Shown here in pieces: positions 35,947 to 44,384 of a stretch of 64,000 bases of DNA. The notes under the pieces were generated by a model. It ran no database searches, was not told where the DNA came from, and saw nothing but the letters and a program-made list of their open reading frames with translations. The first letter of the stretch is position 1. Each line of letters opens with the position of its first letter. The stretch lies in the NCBI GenBank assembly GCA_944326525.1, contig CALVEG010000004.1, positions 1-64,000 of the forward strand. Reading direction: 5' to 3'. The translations under genes were made by a program, and so were the position numbers. Source of the DNA: Candidatus Gastranaerophilales bacterium (GTDB lineage: Bacteria > Cyanobacteriota > Vampirovibrionia > Gastranaerophilales > Gastranaerophilaceae).

Positions 35947-37098
35947 ATGTTAGGCGACAGAATATCTGCTAACGTAAATCCATATTTATGGATGTTAATG
36001 GGGCCTTATGCATGGTCATCAAACTATGGTTATGAACTGCAATTAAATGTACTTCCGGAATTTTATTCATATCAGGAAGCACAACTTTTCCATGGCATAC
36101 TGAACCCAAATCACGTAAGCCAATGGAACCCATTATTCTCCATTCCATTTAATAATAATATTACAAACCCTTATTTAACAGAAAAAGGCTTAGAAGCTGC
36201 AAAAGAATGGGGCTTAAAAACTTTTGATGCAGCCTTAAGAGGCATAAAATTTAATGAAACAACTCAAAAAATCAGCCAAATTAAAGGACAATTTAGTTCG
36301 CTTATAAAGGATAAGAATTTAAACGATGAGCAAAAGGCAAAATTGCAAGAAATAATAGAGGAAGCAACAGCAATTCAAAAAAGACTCACCGAATATAGAA
36401 ATAAAATGCAAAAAGAAAATGCTGATACAAAAACCTTAGATGCAGAATTTGAACAAATCAATAAGGATATCGAAACCCTTAACGATAAAGCAGCTACAGT
36501 TGTTGAGAAAATAAAAGAAGAACTGGAAGGAACCTCTGATCCAGACGGAACAGAAGATCCTAACGGAACGGAAGATCCTAACGGAACAGAAGCTCCTGAC
36601 GGCACGGAAGATCCTAATGGCACAGAAGATCCTGACGGAACTCAAACTCCACAAGGACAAACAGCCAAAATTAAAGGAAAACCTGGGCCTAACAATACAA
36701 TAATTAAAGATGGCAAGTACTATTCCGCATACGACGGAACAGAACTTAATCCTCAATATGCATTGGGTACAGAAATGAAATTAAAAGACGGATACTCAGT
36801 AAGAGTTTGGGCAAACGGCGAAAACGCAGTTTACCGTGATCCAAAAAGTAAGCAAATAATTGATCCGAAAGAATTCATTAAAAAATATCCTGATGAATAC
36901 ATAAAAATAATGCTTCAGCAGTTTAACAATGCACTTCCGGAAAACACAGGCGAAATAAACTATAAAAAACAAACTAACGATAAAGGTGAATTAGAAAAAA
37001 TTGAATTCACATACAATGACAAGAAAGTTGTTGGAAAAGTTCCGGTTGACGTAAAGAAAATTCTTGAAAAACTTGGAATTAAAGCTCAAAAAGCTTAA
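35947..37098 (+). CDS. Hypothetical protein with Asp-Pro-Asn/Asp-Gly-Thr-Glu repeats
   Basis: A 383-residue protein with no signal peptide. Residues 1-90 are aromatic and Asn-rich, about 90-195 a long coiled-coil (DEQKAKLQEIIEEATAIQKRL). About 198-233 are six hexapeptide repeats (DPNGTE and variants), and the C-terminal 150 residues form a mixed domain with KPGPNNTIIKDGKYY. AAGGAGAA precedes the start. The repeat looks like a flexible acidic linker between coiled coil and end domain. No family recognised; surface or scaffold role is a guess. Confidence 0.75.
   Translation: MLGDRISANVNPYLWMLMGPYAWSSNYGYELQLNVLPEFYSYQEAQLFHGILNPNHVSQWNPLFSIPFNNNITNPYLTEKGLEAAKEWGLKTFDAALRGIKFNETTQKISQIKGQFSSLIKDKNLNDEQKAKLQEIIEEATAIQKRLTEYRNKMQKENADTKTLDAEFEQINKDIETLNDKAATVVEKIKEELEGTSDPDGTEDPNGTEDPNGTEAPDGTEDPNGTEDPDGTQTPQGQTAKIKGKPGPNNTIIKDGKYYSAYDGTELNPQYALGTEMKLKDGYSVRVWANGENAVYRDPKSKQIIDPKEFIKKYPDEYIKIMLQQFNNALPENTGEINYKKQTNDKGELEKIEFTYNDKKVVGKVPVDVKKILEKLGIKAQKA
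36538..36645 (+). repeat. Six 18-bp direct repeats inside a coding region
   Basis: Units begin at 36538, 36556, 36574, 36592, 36610 and 36628; the consensus GATCCTAACGGAACAGAA encodes DPNGTE. Units differ at a few bases. Because each is a multiple of three, change in copy number would alter linker length without a frameshift. Confidence 0.9.
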
Positions 37099-37188
37099 TT
37101 AAATTATTCTATGACATGCATTCTGTTCAAGGAAAAATTAAAGGAAAAATTTTCAAAGATTTAGGAGAAAAAAGAAAAAACACAAACA

Positions 37189-37221
37189 AAAGTTTACTCA
37201 AAAATTGAGTAAAAACTTTTG
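37189..37221 (+). terminator. Intrinsic terminator after the repeat protein gene
   Basis: ACAAAAGTTTACTCA pairs with TGAGTAAAAACTTTTGT (small bulge), with T-rich flank. Confidence 0.6.
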
Positions 37222-37222
37222 T

Positions 37223-37333
37223 TACGAACCATAAAAGAAAGGTTTGGTAATTCCTCAAAATCGCATAGAAATTGAACGGAAGTGAAGAGCAGGTCAGTGC
37301 TAGAAGAACCCTTAAAAAATAAGGGTTCTTTTC
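37223..37333 (+). ncRNA. Possible structured RNA ending in a terminator
   Basis: This lies in the 336-bp gap between the repeat protein and the hydrogen module. It contains AACC/GGTT and AGCA/TGCT hairpins and ends in a strong terminator (AAGAACCCTT 37304-37313 / AAGGGTTCTT 37321-37330). A run GGAAGTGAAGAGCAGG recalls parts of the SRP RNA core but lacks the correct order. No convincing promoter is seen. Identity unknown. Confidence 0.3.
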
Positions 37334-37364
37334 ATAATTAAATTATCAGAATCAGAATAGAACT

Positions 37365-37392
37365 TGCTTTAAAAGTTTAATTGAAGTAAAAT
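37365..37392 (+). promoter_or_regulatory. Promoter of the hydrogen-sensor operon
   Basis: TTGCTT (37365-37370), 16-bp spacer, TAAAAT (37387-37392), about 43 bp before the first gene at 37435. Confidence 0.6.
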
Positions 37393-37434
37393 GAAGAAAG
37401 AAATGTAAGTCAGATAGACTTGTTTGAGGTAGTC

Positions 37435-37683
37435 ATGTCGAAATTAAATATAACAGTATGTATGGGAAGTTCTTGTTTTGCACGCGGGAATCAGTCAAAC
37501 CTTGAGTTTATCGAGAATTACATCAAAGAAAACGGTCTGGAAGCAGAAATTGATCTTGCAGGCGCACGCTGCGAAGGCAAATGCGTCACAGGACCAAATA
37601 TTACCATCAATGGAGTAGAATATACAGAAGTTGATGAAGAAAAGCTTAAACAAACTTTAGATGAACTTGTCAAAGTAAAGTAA
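37435..37683 (+). CDS. Thioredoxin-like [2Fe-2S] ferredoxin (NuoE/HoxE-like)
   Basis: An 82-residue small Fe-S protein. The four cluster Cys are seen as CMGSSCFARG near the N-terminus and GARCEGKCVTGP in the second half (C-x4-C...C-x3-C), the thioredoxin-like 2Fe-2S pattern. It would shuttle electrons to or from the hydrogenase-like protein encoded next. ATG 37435 has TGAGGTAG in front; an in-frame TTG at 37420 is less likely. It heads an operon with the sensory hydrogenase (49-bp gap), phosphatase and a second 2Fe-2S protein. Confidence 0.88.
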   Translation: MSKLNITVCMGSSCFARGNQSNLEFIENYIKENGLEAEIDLAGARCEGKCVTGPNITINGVEYTEVDEEKLKQTLDELVKVK

Positions 37684-37732
37684 AATTTGTTTTAAAAACA
37701 TCCTTACAAAAAATTAAAATACAGGGGTTAAG

Positions 37733-39454
37733 ATGAATAGTACGAATCCGGTATACACACTTTCAAACGAGTGTCACGATTGTTATAAATGCATCCGAGA
37801 ATGTCCGGTAAAAGCGATAAAGATAGAAAACGGACACGCATCAGTAATAGGAGAACGCTGCATTGCATGCGGGAACTGTGTAAAAGCATGTCCATCGAAT
37901 GCAAAGCGTGTAAGAACTGATATTGATAAAGCAAAAAATTTAATCAGAGCGCAAAAGGATGTATATGTATCTCTAGCACCGAGTTGGAGCGGGGTATTTG
38001 AGATAAATGAAGAAAAAATGGTATCGGTATTAAAAAAGCTTGGCTTCAAAGGTGTCTCAGAAACGGCCCTTGGAGCGCAGGAAGTTTCGATTAAGACCGC
38101 CGAAATGTTGAATAACGCAGAAAAAGGACTTTTTATTTCAAGCGCCTGTCCTGTAATTGTAAATTTCATTCGCAAATATCATCCTGAATATGCAGCTTGC
38201 GTAACCCCTGTTGGTTCACCAGCAATGACACATGCAAAAATGCTTAAAGAACAATATGGAGAGAATATTTCCGTTGTATTTATCGGCCCTTGCATAGGGA
38301 AAAAGATGGAAGCAGATGAATTCAAAATGTTTGATGTTGCACTGACATTTGAAGAACTTCGGCTTTGGCTCAATGATGAAGCTGTAGACATATCGTCACT
38401 ACCAGCCAATCCTGAAAACAGATTTGTTCCGCGCACAGCTTATGAAGGATCACTTTATCCTATAGACGGTGGTATGAATGAAACAATCCGCAAAATAGGA
38501 GTAAAACCGGAAGCTCAATTAATGGATGTAAGCGGACTGTTATCATTTGAAAGAGCCTTAAACCAGCTTAATCCAGAAAAACTTGATAAAGTAATATTTG
38601 TGGAAGCACTATCTTGTGAGGGAGGCTGTGTTGCAGGGCCTTGTATTTCGACAGAAAAAGCAGGAATAAGCATAGTATCCGACGTACTTTCAAACGTAAA
38701 AAGGAGAGAAATTGTTCCAAAAGTTCCGCAAACAGTAGTTGATATGGCAATAGTTCCTAAAAAAGTTGTAACAAGTGAATATCCGATAGAAGACATTTTA
38801 AAAACTCTTAAGAAAATCGGTAAACACTCGGTAGATGATGAACTTAACTGCGGCGGCTGCGGTTATGCAACTTGTCGTGACTTAGCAAAAGCACTTCTTG
38901 ACGGAGATGCGGAAACATCAATGTGCGTTTCATATATGAGAAAAATTGCAATGAGAAAAGCAGCCGCAATGCTCCGATGCATGCCATCAGCGACCGTTAT
39001 GGTTGACAGCAATATGAATATTATTGAAGCAAATGATGCATTTATGAAAATGTTTACAGGCGATATGTACGAGGTATTCAAAGCAAGACCGGACGGTGTA
39101 ACCGGAGCCGCAATTGATAGGATAGTAGACTTTGCAGACATTTTTAAAACCATACTTGACACAGGCAAAGATCTGCATAAAGAACGCTATCCAAGCAAAA
39201 ACAGGCTTTATGACATAAGCGCGTTCACAATTGAAGAAAACGAAATTGTAGGTGCTGTCATCACAGACGTAACCCAAACAGAATCAAACAGAGAAAAAAT
39301 CTCGCAAAAAGCACACGAAGTAATTTCAAAAAACATTTCAATCGTTCAAGAAATTGCCTGTCTTTTGGGAGAACACATGGTGGAAACAGAAACGCTTTTA
39401 AGCAGTATTGCAAACGACTTTGACGACAAAGATGAGTCAGAAGAAAACAAATAA
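37733..39454 (+). CDS. Sensory-type [FeFe] hydrogenase with 4Fe-4S and PAS domains (HydS-like)
   Basis: A 573-residue protein. Residues 10-55 hold two [4Fe-4S] sites (CHDCYKCIRECP, CIACGNCVKACP). The H-cluster domain has SSACP (136-140), GPCIGKK and EALSCEGGCVAGP. Near residue 375 CGGCGYATCRDLAKALL is a further Fe-S motif, and about 410-520 is a PAS domain. In catalytic enzymes the first motif is TSCCP; here the Cys that passes protons is Ala138, as in sensory HydS enzymes with low turnover. It probably senses H2 or redox and signals through the phosphatase next to it. The linker and C-terminal helix are typical of the sensory group. Confidence 0.87.
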   Translation: MNSTNPVYTLSNECHDCYKCIRECPVKAIKIENGHASVIGERCIACGNCVKACPSNAKRVRTDIDKAKNLIRAQKDVYVSLAPSWSGVFEINEEKMVSVLKKLGFKGVSETALGAQEVSIKTAEMLNNAEKGLFISSACPVIVNFIRKYHPEYAACVTPVGSPAMTHAKMLKEQYGENISVVFIGPCIGKKMEADEFKMFDVALTFEELRLWLNDEAVDISSLPANPENRFVPRTAYEGSLYPIDGGMNETIRKIGVKPEAQLMDVSGLLSFERALNQLNPEKLDKVIFVEALSCEGGCVAGPCISTEKAGISIVSDVLSNVKRREIVPKVPQTVVDMAIVPKKVVTSEYPIEDILKTLKKIGKHSVDDELNCGGCGYATCRDLAKALLDGDAETSMCVSYMRKIAMRKAAAMLRCMPSATVMVDSNMNIIEANDAFMKMFTGDMYEVFKARPDGVTGAAIDRIVDFADIFKTILDTGKDLHKERYPSKNRLYDISAFTIEENEIVGAVITDVTQTESNREKISQKAHEVISKNISIVQEIACLLGEHMVETETLLSSIANDFDDKDESEENK

Positions 39455-39488
39455 AAACCAATCCGCAAAACAAAAACAGGAATAAGAG

Positions 39489-40652
39489 ATGTTTATTGAT
39501 ATAGATTGCAATCAGATGAAAAAATACAATCAAAATGCCTATGGGGATTACTTTGTATCCAAAAGGTATCCTGATGAAGCACGTTTGATTGCAGTATTAT
39601 CAGACGGTTTAGGAAGCGGAATAAAAGCGAATATTTTATCCTGTATGACAGCCACGATGTTATTAAGATTTATTGAAAGCGGACAAATTCCAATAAGAAA
39701 AGCCGCCGAAATCATCATGAACTCTCTACCGATATGCAAAGTCCGTCACATAAGCTATTCAACATTTTCAGCAATAGACTGTGATGATTACGGAAGTGCC
39801 AAGATTGTAGAAGAAGGCAATCCGGAATTCATCTGGATCCGAAACAATGAAGTGATGAAACCTGAATACGAAACAATTCAATCTAAAACATTTAAAAACC
39901 GGATGATGCGAGTATACAAACTTCAATTAAAACTGGGTGATAGACTAATTTTCTGTTCAGACGGAGTCACTCAAGCAGGTTTGGGAGGCGGGAGATTAAA
40001 ACTTGGCTTAAGACGCGAAGGATTAATTGTACTTCTTGAAGATAAATTGAAAGAACATCCTGATATATCAAGTTCAGAACTTTCGCAATACATAGTAAAC
40101 CAGGCTCGCAATATAGAAACCGACAGAAATCCTAAAGATGATATATCAGCTTGTGTTTTGTACTTTAGAGAACCCCGAGAATCATTAGTATTTACGGGTC
40201 CTCCGTATCATCAGCAGAAAGATGCTGAGTATGCAAAATTATTTGACAATTTCAAAGGCAAAAAAGCAATTTGCGGTGGAACAACAGCGAATTTAATTTC
40301 ACGAGAACTTAACCGACCGATAGAAATGGACTCAACTATAAGTATCGGTAAACTTCCGGCCTGCTCCTACATGGAAGGGGTAGATTTGGTTACGGAAGGG
40401 ATTTTGACCTTGACTAAAACGCTGGAATATTTGGAATCAAACACCACGGATATTGACAATGCCGCAGGAAAGTTGGTAAAATTCTTGTTAGATAGTGATT
40501 GCATAAATTTCATGGTCGGAGCGAAATTAAATCAAGCTCATTATGATCCGGCGCTTCCGATAGAAATAGAGATACGCAAAAACATAATCAAAAAAATGGC
40601 TGCAACATTGCAAGATAAATATTTCAAAAAAGTTAGTATACAATATATGTGA
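39489..40652 (+). CDS. SpoIIE/PP2C-type serine phosphatase
   Basis: A 387-residue phosphatase. The PP2C-like core occupies about residues 1-225: YGDYFVSKRYPDEARLIAVLSDGLGSGIKAN (metal Asp in SDG), then LGDRLIFCSDGVTQAG and RNPKDDISACVLYF (metal Asp). The C-terminal 150 residues are an extra domain. AGGAATAAGAG precedes the start, 35 bp after the sensory hydrogenase. Paired with a PAS-bearing hydrogenase it likely dephosphorylates a protein in response to H2. No matching anti-sigma or kinase gene is in the window. Confidence 0.85.
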   Translation: MFIDIDCNQMKKYNQNAYGDYFVSKRYPDEARLIAVLSDGLGSGIKANILSCMTATMLLRFIESGQIPIRKAAEIIMNSLPICKVRHISYSTFSAIDCDDYGSAKIVEEGNPEFIWIRNNEVMKPEYETIQSKTFKNRMMRVYKLQLKLGDRLIFCSDGVTQAGLGGGRLKLGLRREGLIVLLEDKLKEHPDISSSELSQYIVNQARNIETDRNPKDDISACVLYFREPRESLVFTGPPYHQQKDAEYAKLFDNFKGKKAICGGTTANLISRELNRPIEMDSTISIGKLPACSYMEGVDLVTEGILTLTKTLEYLESNTTDIDNAAGKLVKFLLDSDCINFMVGAKLNQAHYDPALPIEIEIRKNIIKKMAATLQDKYFKKVSIQYM

Positions 40653-40681
40653 GGACACCCGCACAAGTTAGGAAGGTAAAA

Positions 40682-40948
40682 ATGGAGAAAAAAGTTAGTG
40701 TAAAAGTATGTTTAGGAACAACATGTTTTGTAATGGGCTCTGCCAATTTGCAGGAATTAATTGAAATGGTTCCAAAGAAATACGGAGAAAAAGTTGAAGT
40801 AACAGGAGTTCCATGCTTGGGCTTATGTTCAATTGACTGGGAATTTTCAAAAGCACCATACGTAAAAGTTGACGATGATGTAATAAAAGAAGCAACAGTA
40901 GAAAAAGTATTAAAAGCAATTGACGAAAAACTTGCAGCAATGCAATAG
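40682..40948 (+). CDS. Second thioredoxin-like [2Fe-2S] protein (NuoE-like)
   Basis: An 88-residue 2Fe-2S protein with Cys in VCLGTTCFVMG and GVPCLGLCSIDW. It parallels the gene at 37435. ATG 40682 follows TTAGGAAGG; an in-frame GTG at 40649 overlaps the phosphatase stop and is less likely. It is the last gene of the sensor operon, closed by a terminator at 40971-41002. It probably transfers electrons between NAD(P)H or ferredoxin pools and one of the hydrogenases. Confidence 0.86.
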   Translation: MEKKVSVKVCLGTTCFVMGSANLQELIEMVPKKYGEKVEVTGVPCLGLCSIDWEFSKAPYVKVDDDVIKEATVEKVLKAIDEKLAAMQ

Positions 40949-40970
40949 ATATAAATAAAGAAAAAACATA

Positions 40971-41002
40971 AAAATCCTTCATTTAAAATGGAGGATTTTT
41001 TA
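40971..41002 (+). terminator. Intrinsic terminator of the sensor operon
   Basis: AAAATCCTTCATTT pairs with AAATGGAGGATTTT (one wobble), followed by T residues. Confidence 0.8.
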
Positions 41003-41024
41003 TTGGTAAAAATTGAAAAAAATC

Positions 41025-41051
41025 TTGTTCATGGCATAATAATTTTATAAT
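41025..41051 (+). promoter_or_regulatory. Promoter of the catalytic hydrogenase gene
   Basis: TTGTTC (41025-41030), 15-bp spacer, consensus TATAAT (41046-41051), 28 bp before ATG 41080. The spacer is short, which may mean activator control. Confidence 0.5.
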
Positions 41052-41079
41052 GGAATAAGAAAAGAAGGAAATTAGGAAT

Positions 41080-42543
41080 ATGGCAATAAACACCCCAAAA
41101 CAAACATCCCACTTAAAAAGAGAGATTTTGGTCAGATTAATCAGAGCATTTCTAAGTGACGATTTTGCAGAGAATGCAAGATTAATTCCTTATGATATGC
41201 GTCCAAAAGGACATGAAGTTCCTTACAGATGCTGCATATATAAAGAAAGAGCAATATTAAGAGACAGAGCAGTTGCAGGTTTGGGACATTCGATTGAAGA
41301 AACTGATGACAGCGAACTTTTGTCGAATTTGGCAGAAAAAGCACTTGAAAGAACCCAACCTGATGACAAACCACTAACAGTACTAACAACAGCATGTAAG
41401 GGTTGTGTACCTTCAAGAATTTATGTAACAGATTTATGTCAAGGATGTGTTGCAAGACCTTGCGTAAACACATGTAAATTTGGAGCAATCAGCGTAATTA
41501 ACGGGAAATCAGTAATAGATCCTGCAAAATGTAAAAATTGCGGAATGTGTGCTCAAGTATGCCCATATCAAGCGATACAAAAAATCATAGTACCATGTGA
41601 AAACGCGTGCCCAGTTGGAGCAATAACAAAAGGAGAAGACGGACACGCAAAAATAGATTTTGAAAAATGTATTTCTTGCGGGAAATGCGTATCTGCTTGT
41701 CCATTTGGCGCAGTACACGAAAAAAGCCAGATAATAGATGTTTTAAAGAACATAAAAGCTGGCAAAAAAGTAATAGCAATGGTTGCCCCGGCGATTATGG
41801 GCCAATTACCTTGCACTCCACAACAATTAAAAGAAGCTATCCAAGAATTGGGATTTGCAGATGTATATGAAGTTGCACAAGGTGCAGATGTTACAACTAA
41901 AACAGAGGCAGCAGAATTTGTAGAAAGATTGGAACACGGCGCTGAATTTATGACAACATCTTGCTGTGCAGGATACAATGAACTTGTTGATAAGCACATT
42001 CCGGAGATGAAACCATTCAGATCAGATACCAAAACTCCGATGTACTATACAGCTGAAATTGTTAAAAAAGAACATCCTGATGCAGTAACGGTATTTTTCA
42101 GTCCTTGTGTTGCTAAACGTCGTGAAGCATTGCAAAATCCAAATGTTGACTACGTTCTAAATTATGAAGAAGTAGGCGCATGGTTTATTGCAATGGGAAT
42201 TCAAGTAGCGGAATGCTCTGAAAGCAAATTCAAAACAGAAGCTTCAGCAGAAGCAAGAAACTATGCCGTTACAGGTGGTGTTGCAAAAGCCGTACAAACT
42301 CTTCTTCCTGAAGAAATTCCGGCACATCCTGTAATAATCGACGGATTAAACAAACAATCAATCAGAGATTTGAAAAAATATGCTAAAAACGGTATGTGCG
42401 AACTTGGTAATCTAATCGAAGTAATGGCATGTACAGGCGGTTGCTTGGGTGGAAATGCCACAGTAAACGCTTACAAACCGGCATTAAAACAATTGACAAA
42501 CTACGTTAATGCAAGTGAATCTCTAAAAGAAAATACTAAATAA
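41080..42543 (+). CDS. [FeFe] hydrogenase, group-B-like
   Basis: A 487-residue iron hydrogenase. The N-terminal 210 residues carry many Cys: CKGC, CQGCVARPCVNTC, CKNCGMCAQVCP, CENACP and CISCGKCVSACP, giving several Fe-S clusters. The H-cluster domain has TTSCCAGYN (about 292-300), SPCVAKRREA and EVMACTGGCLGG. In the first motif the proton-transfer Cys is present but the Pro after the second Cys is Ala, a deviation from canonical TSCCP. The enzyme should make or consume H2 with ferredoxin. It has its own promoter and terminator. Maturation genes hydE/F/G are not in the window. Confidence 0.9.
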   Translation: MAINTPKQTSHLKREILVRLIRAFLSDDFAENARLIPYDMRPKGHEVPYRCCIYKERAILRDRAVAGLGHSIEETDDSELLSNLAEKALERTQPDDKPLTVLTTACKGCVPSRIYVTDLCQGCVARPCVNTCKFGAISVINGKSVIDPAKCKNCGMCAQVCPYQAIQKIIVPCENACPVGAITKGEDGHAKIDFEKCISCGKCVSACPFGAVHEKSQIIDVLKNIKAGKKVIAMVAPAIMGQLPCTPQQLKEAIQELGFADVYEVAQGADVTTKTEAAEFVERLEHGAEFMTTSCCAGYNELVDKHIPEMKPFRSDTKTPMYYTAEIVKKEHPDAVTVFFSPCVAKRREALQNPNVDYVLNYEEVGAWFIAMGIQVAECSESKFKTEASAEARNYAVTGGVAKAVQTLLPEEIPAHPVIIDGLNKQSIRDLKKYAKNGMCELGNLIEVMACTGGCLGGNATVNAYKPALKQLTNYVNASESLKENTK

Positions 42544-42566
42544 AGCGTAATAAATAATAACTTACT

Positions 42567-42600
42567 AAAAAGCTCGGAATTAAAAATTCCGAGCTTTTTT
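42567..42600 (+). terminator. Intrinsic terminator of the hydrogenase gene
   Basis: AGCTCGGAATT (42571-42581) pairs with AATTCCGAGCT (42585-42595), AAA loop, A-tract before and T-tract after. Confidence 0.9.
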
Positions 42601-42609
42601 AATTCAAAT

Positions 42610-43101
42610 TTATTTTTCTGGTACAAACAAAGGCATATATTGTTTTATAAATTTTTCTGCCGATGCAAGAATTGAGGGATTTGCATCCATTTTTCTGTAG
42701 TCTTGGATTTTGTAAACATCCAACGGCGTAACTTCTCTAAAGTTTACCTTTTCCGTTGCAGAAGCTTGATCAAACTCAATATAACTCCAATTTCTTAAAT
42801 CTTGTTCTGATTCTGTATAAAGAGTTTTCATAGCCCTCAGATTATATTTCATATAAGGTTTATCTTTAATTTGAAGTTCAACAGTACTTCCGTCAGGAGA
42901 TTTTGCACGCAAAGTAAGGGTATCACCTAGTTCCAGCGCACTTTTACCATGCCTGATGTTTTTAACTTCACTATAAGCAGAATTTATTTCTTGAATACCT
43001 TTATCAAGAAGTTTTTGAGATTCCGAACTCAAAAGCTTTCTTGTACCTGCGTGATAACCTTTAAAAGCTAAACTATTTCCAATAGGATTCACTGACAACA
43101 T
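42610..43101 (-). CDS. Hypothetical protein with N-terminal F-x-G tag, 163 aa
   Basis: A 163-residue protein without signal peptide. It begins MLSVNPIGNSLAFKGYHAGT, with F13-K-G15 matching the tag position of the proteins at 28059 and 48757. After it come a helix (ESQKLLDKGIQEINSAYSEV) and a strand-rich domain (LGDTLTLRAKSPDGSTVELQIKDKP). AAGGAG stands at the right distance from ATG 43101. It is a single gene after the hydrogenase terminator and divergent from dxr. Function unknown. Confidence 0.75.
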   Translation of the reverse strand: MLSVNPIGNSLAFKGYHAGTRKLLSSESQKLLDKGIQEINSAYSEVKNIRHGKSALELGDTLTLRAKSPDGSTVELQIKDKPYMKYNLRAMKTLYTESEQDLRNWSYIEFDQASATEKVNFREVTPLDVYKIQDYRKMDANPSILASAEKFIKQYMPLFVPEK

Positions 43102-43197
43102 ATATACTCCTTTCTGTTTCTAAGCCCTAAATTATTGAATTCATCATACAACGAAAATTTCAAAAAACAAATTACAAAGTAAAAATTCTGTTTGTAA

Positions 43198-43203
43198 TAT
43201 AAT
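43198..43203 (+). promoter_or_regulatory. -10 box of dxr, predicted leaderless
   Basis: TATAAT with 6 nt (AAACTT) to the ATG at 43210, no ribosome site between. The -35 is weak. Confidence 0.55.
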
Positions 43204-43209
43204 AAACTT

Positions 43210-44343
43210 ATGGACAGGAAGAGAAGAATAAGCATAATTGGCTCGACAGGTTCTATTGGAACTCAAGCGTTAGAAGTAATTGAAAAACTTCAGGATAAAT
43301 TTGAAATCATAGCGCTTGCGGGCGGAAATAATATCGAACTTTTAAAACAACAAGCAGAAAAATTCAAACCCAAATATATTTATGCTCAAAAACATATAAA
43401 AATTGATGGTATAAGAACTCTTGAAAGCCTTGATGAGATTGCCCAAAATCAGGAAAACGATATTATTCTGGTTGCTTGTTCTGGAAAAATCGGCTTAAGA
43501 CCGACACTAAAAGCAATTGAAAACGGAATTGATATCGCACTTGCAAACAAAGAAACCCTTGTAATGGCAGGCGATATTGTGATGAAAAAAGCAAAAGAAA
43601 ACGGGGTTAAAATAATACCTGTCGACAGTGAGCATTGCGCAATTCATCAGTGTATAAAGGATATTTCGCAAGTAGAAAAATTGATTATTACAGCAAGCGG
43701 CGGCCCTTTCTTGCATAAAAGTATCGAGGAAATGAAAACTGCGACAGTTAAAGAAGCTTTAGCACATCCAAGATGGAATATGGGAAGAAAAATTACCGTA
43801 GACAGCGCAACTTTAATGAACAAAGGATTAGAAATTATAGAAGCACATCATCTTTTCGGAATGGATTATGATGATATTGATGTTGTGGTTCATCCGCAAA
43901 GCATTGTACATTCTGCGATTGAATACAAAGACGGAAGCGTAATTGCACAGCTTGGGCTTCCTAGTATGCACATTCCAATTCAATACGCAATTTCATACCC
44001 CGAAAGATTTGAAGGAATTAAATCAAAAAGTTTTAGTTTTTCAGAAATTGCAAGGCTTGACTTTGAAAAACCTGATTTTGAAAAATTTCCGACAGTGAAA
44101 CTTGCTTATAAAGCGGGTAAAATTGGCGGAAGTGCAACAGCTTGTCTTAACGCTGCTAACGAAGAAGCAGTATTTGCATTTCTTGATGGAAAAATAAACT
44201 TATATCAGATTTATGAAATTACAAAAGAGATTTTTGACAATCATAAAGTAATTCAAAACCCGACTATTGATGAAATTTTTGAAGTGGATGAAAAAATAAG
44301 ACTTCAGACAAAAGAATTAATTGAAAAAATTACCCAAAAATAA
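43210..44343 (+). CDS. dxr: 1-deoxy-D-xylulose-5-phosphate reductoisomerase
   Basis: A 377-residue enzyme of the MEP isoprenoid pathway converting DXP to MEP with NADPH. Family blocks: GSTGSIGTQALEVIE (NADPH loop), LANKETLVMAG, VDSEHCAIHQC (metal-binding Asp and Glu), SGGPF, HPRWNMGRKITVDSATLMNKGLE and the C-terminal GGSATACLNAANEEAV. Its ATG has no ribosome site. It supports the MEP pathway along with ispE at 17634. It converges with priA 42 bp downstream. Confidence 0.96.
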   Translation: MDRKRRISIIGSTGSIGTQALEVIEKLQDKFEIIALAGGNNIELLKQQAEKFKPKYIYAQKHIKIDGIRTLESLDEIAQNQENDIILVACSGKIGLRPTLKAIENGIDIALANKETLVMAGDIVMKKAKENGVKIIPVDSEHCAIHQCIKDISQVEKLIITASGGPFLHKSIEEMKTATVKEALAHPRWNMGRKITVDSATLMNKGLEIIEAHHLFGMDYDDIDVVVHPQSIVHSAIEYKDGSVIAQLGLPSMHIPIQYAISYPERFEGIKSKSFSFSEIARLDFEKPDFEKFPTVKLAYKAGKIGGSATACLNAANEEAVFAFLDGKINLYQIYEITKEIFDNHKVIQNPTIDEIFEVDEKIRLQTKELIEKITQK

Positions 44344-44384
44344 TAAGCGGTGTACTTCGTTTTGACTTACTAAATTTTCCAAAA

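Noticed and set aside
36538-36645. Regular 18-bp repeats, considered as a CRISPR array
   Set aside because: There are no spacers; the units are contiguous, in frame and encode a peptide repeat.
37223-37333. Possible SRP RNA
   Set aside because: A GGAAG and a GGTCAG are present but in the wrong order and without the conserved tetraloop hairpin.
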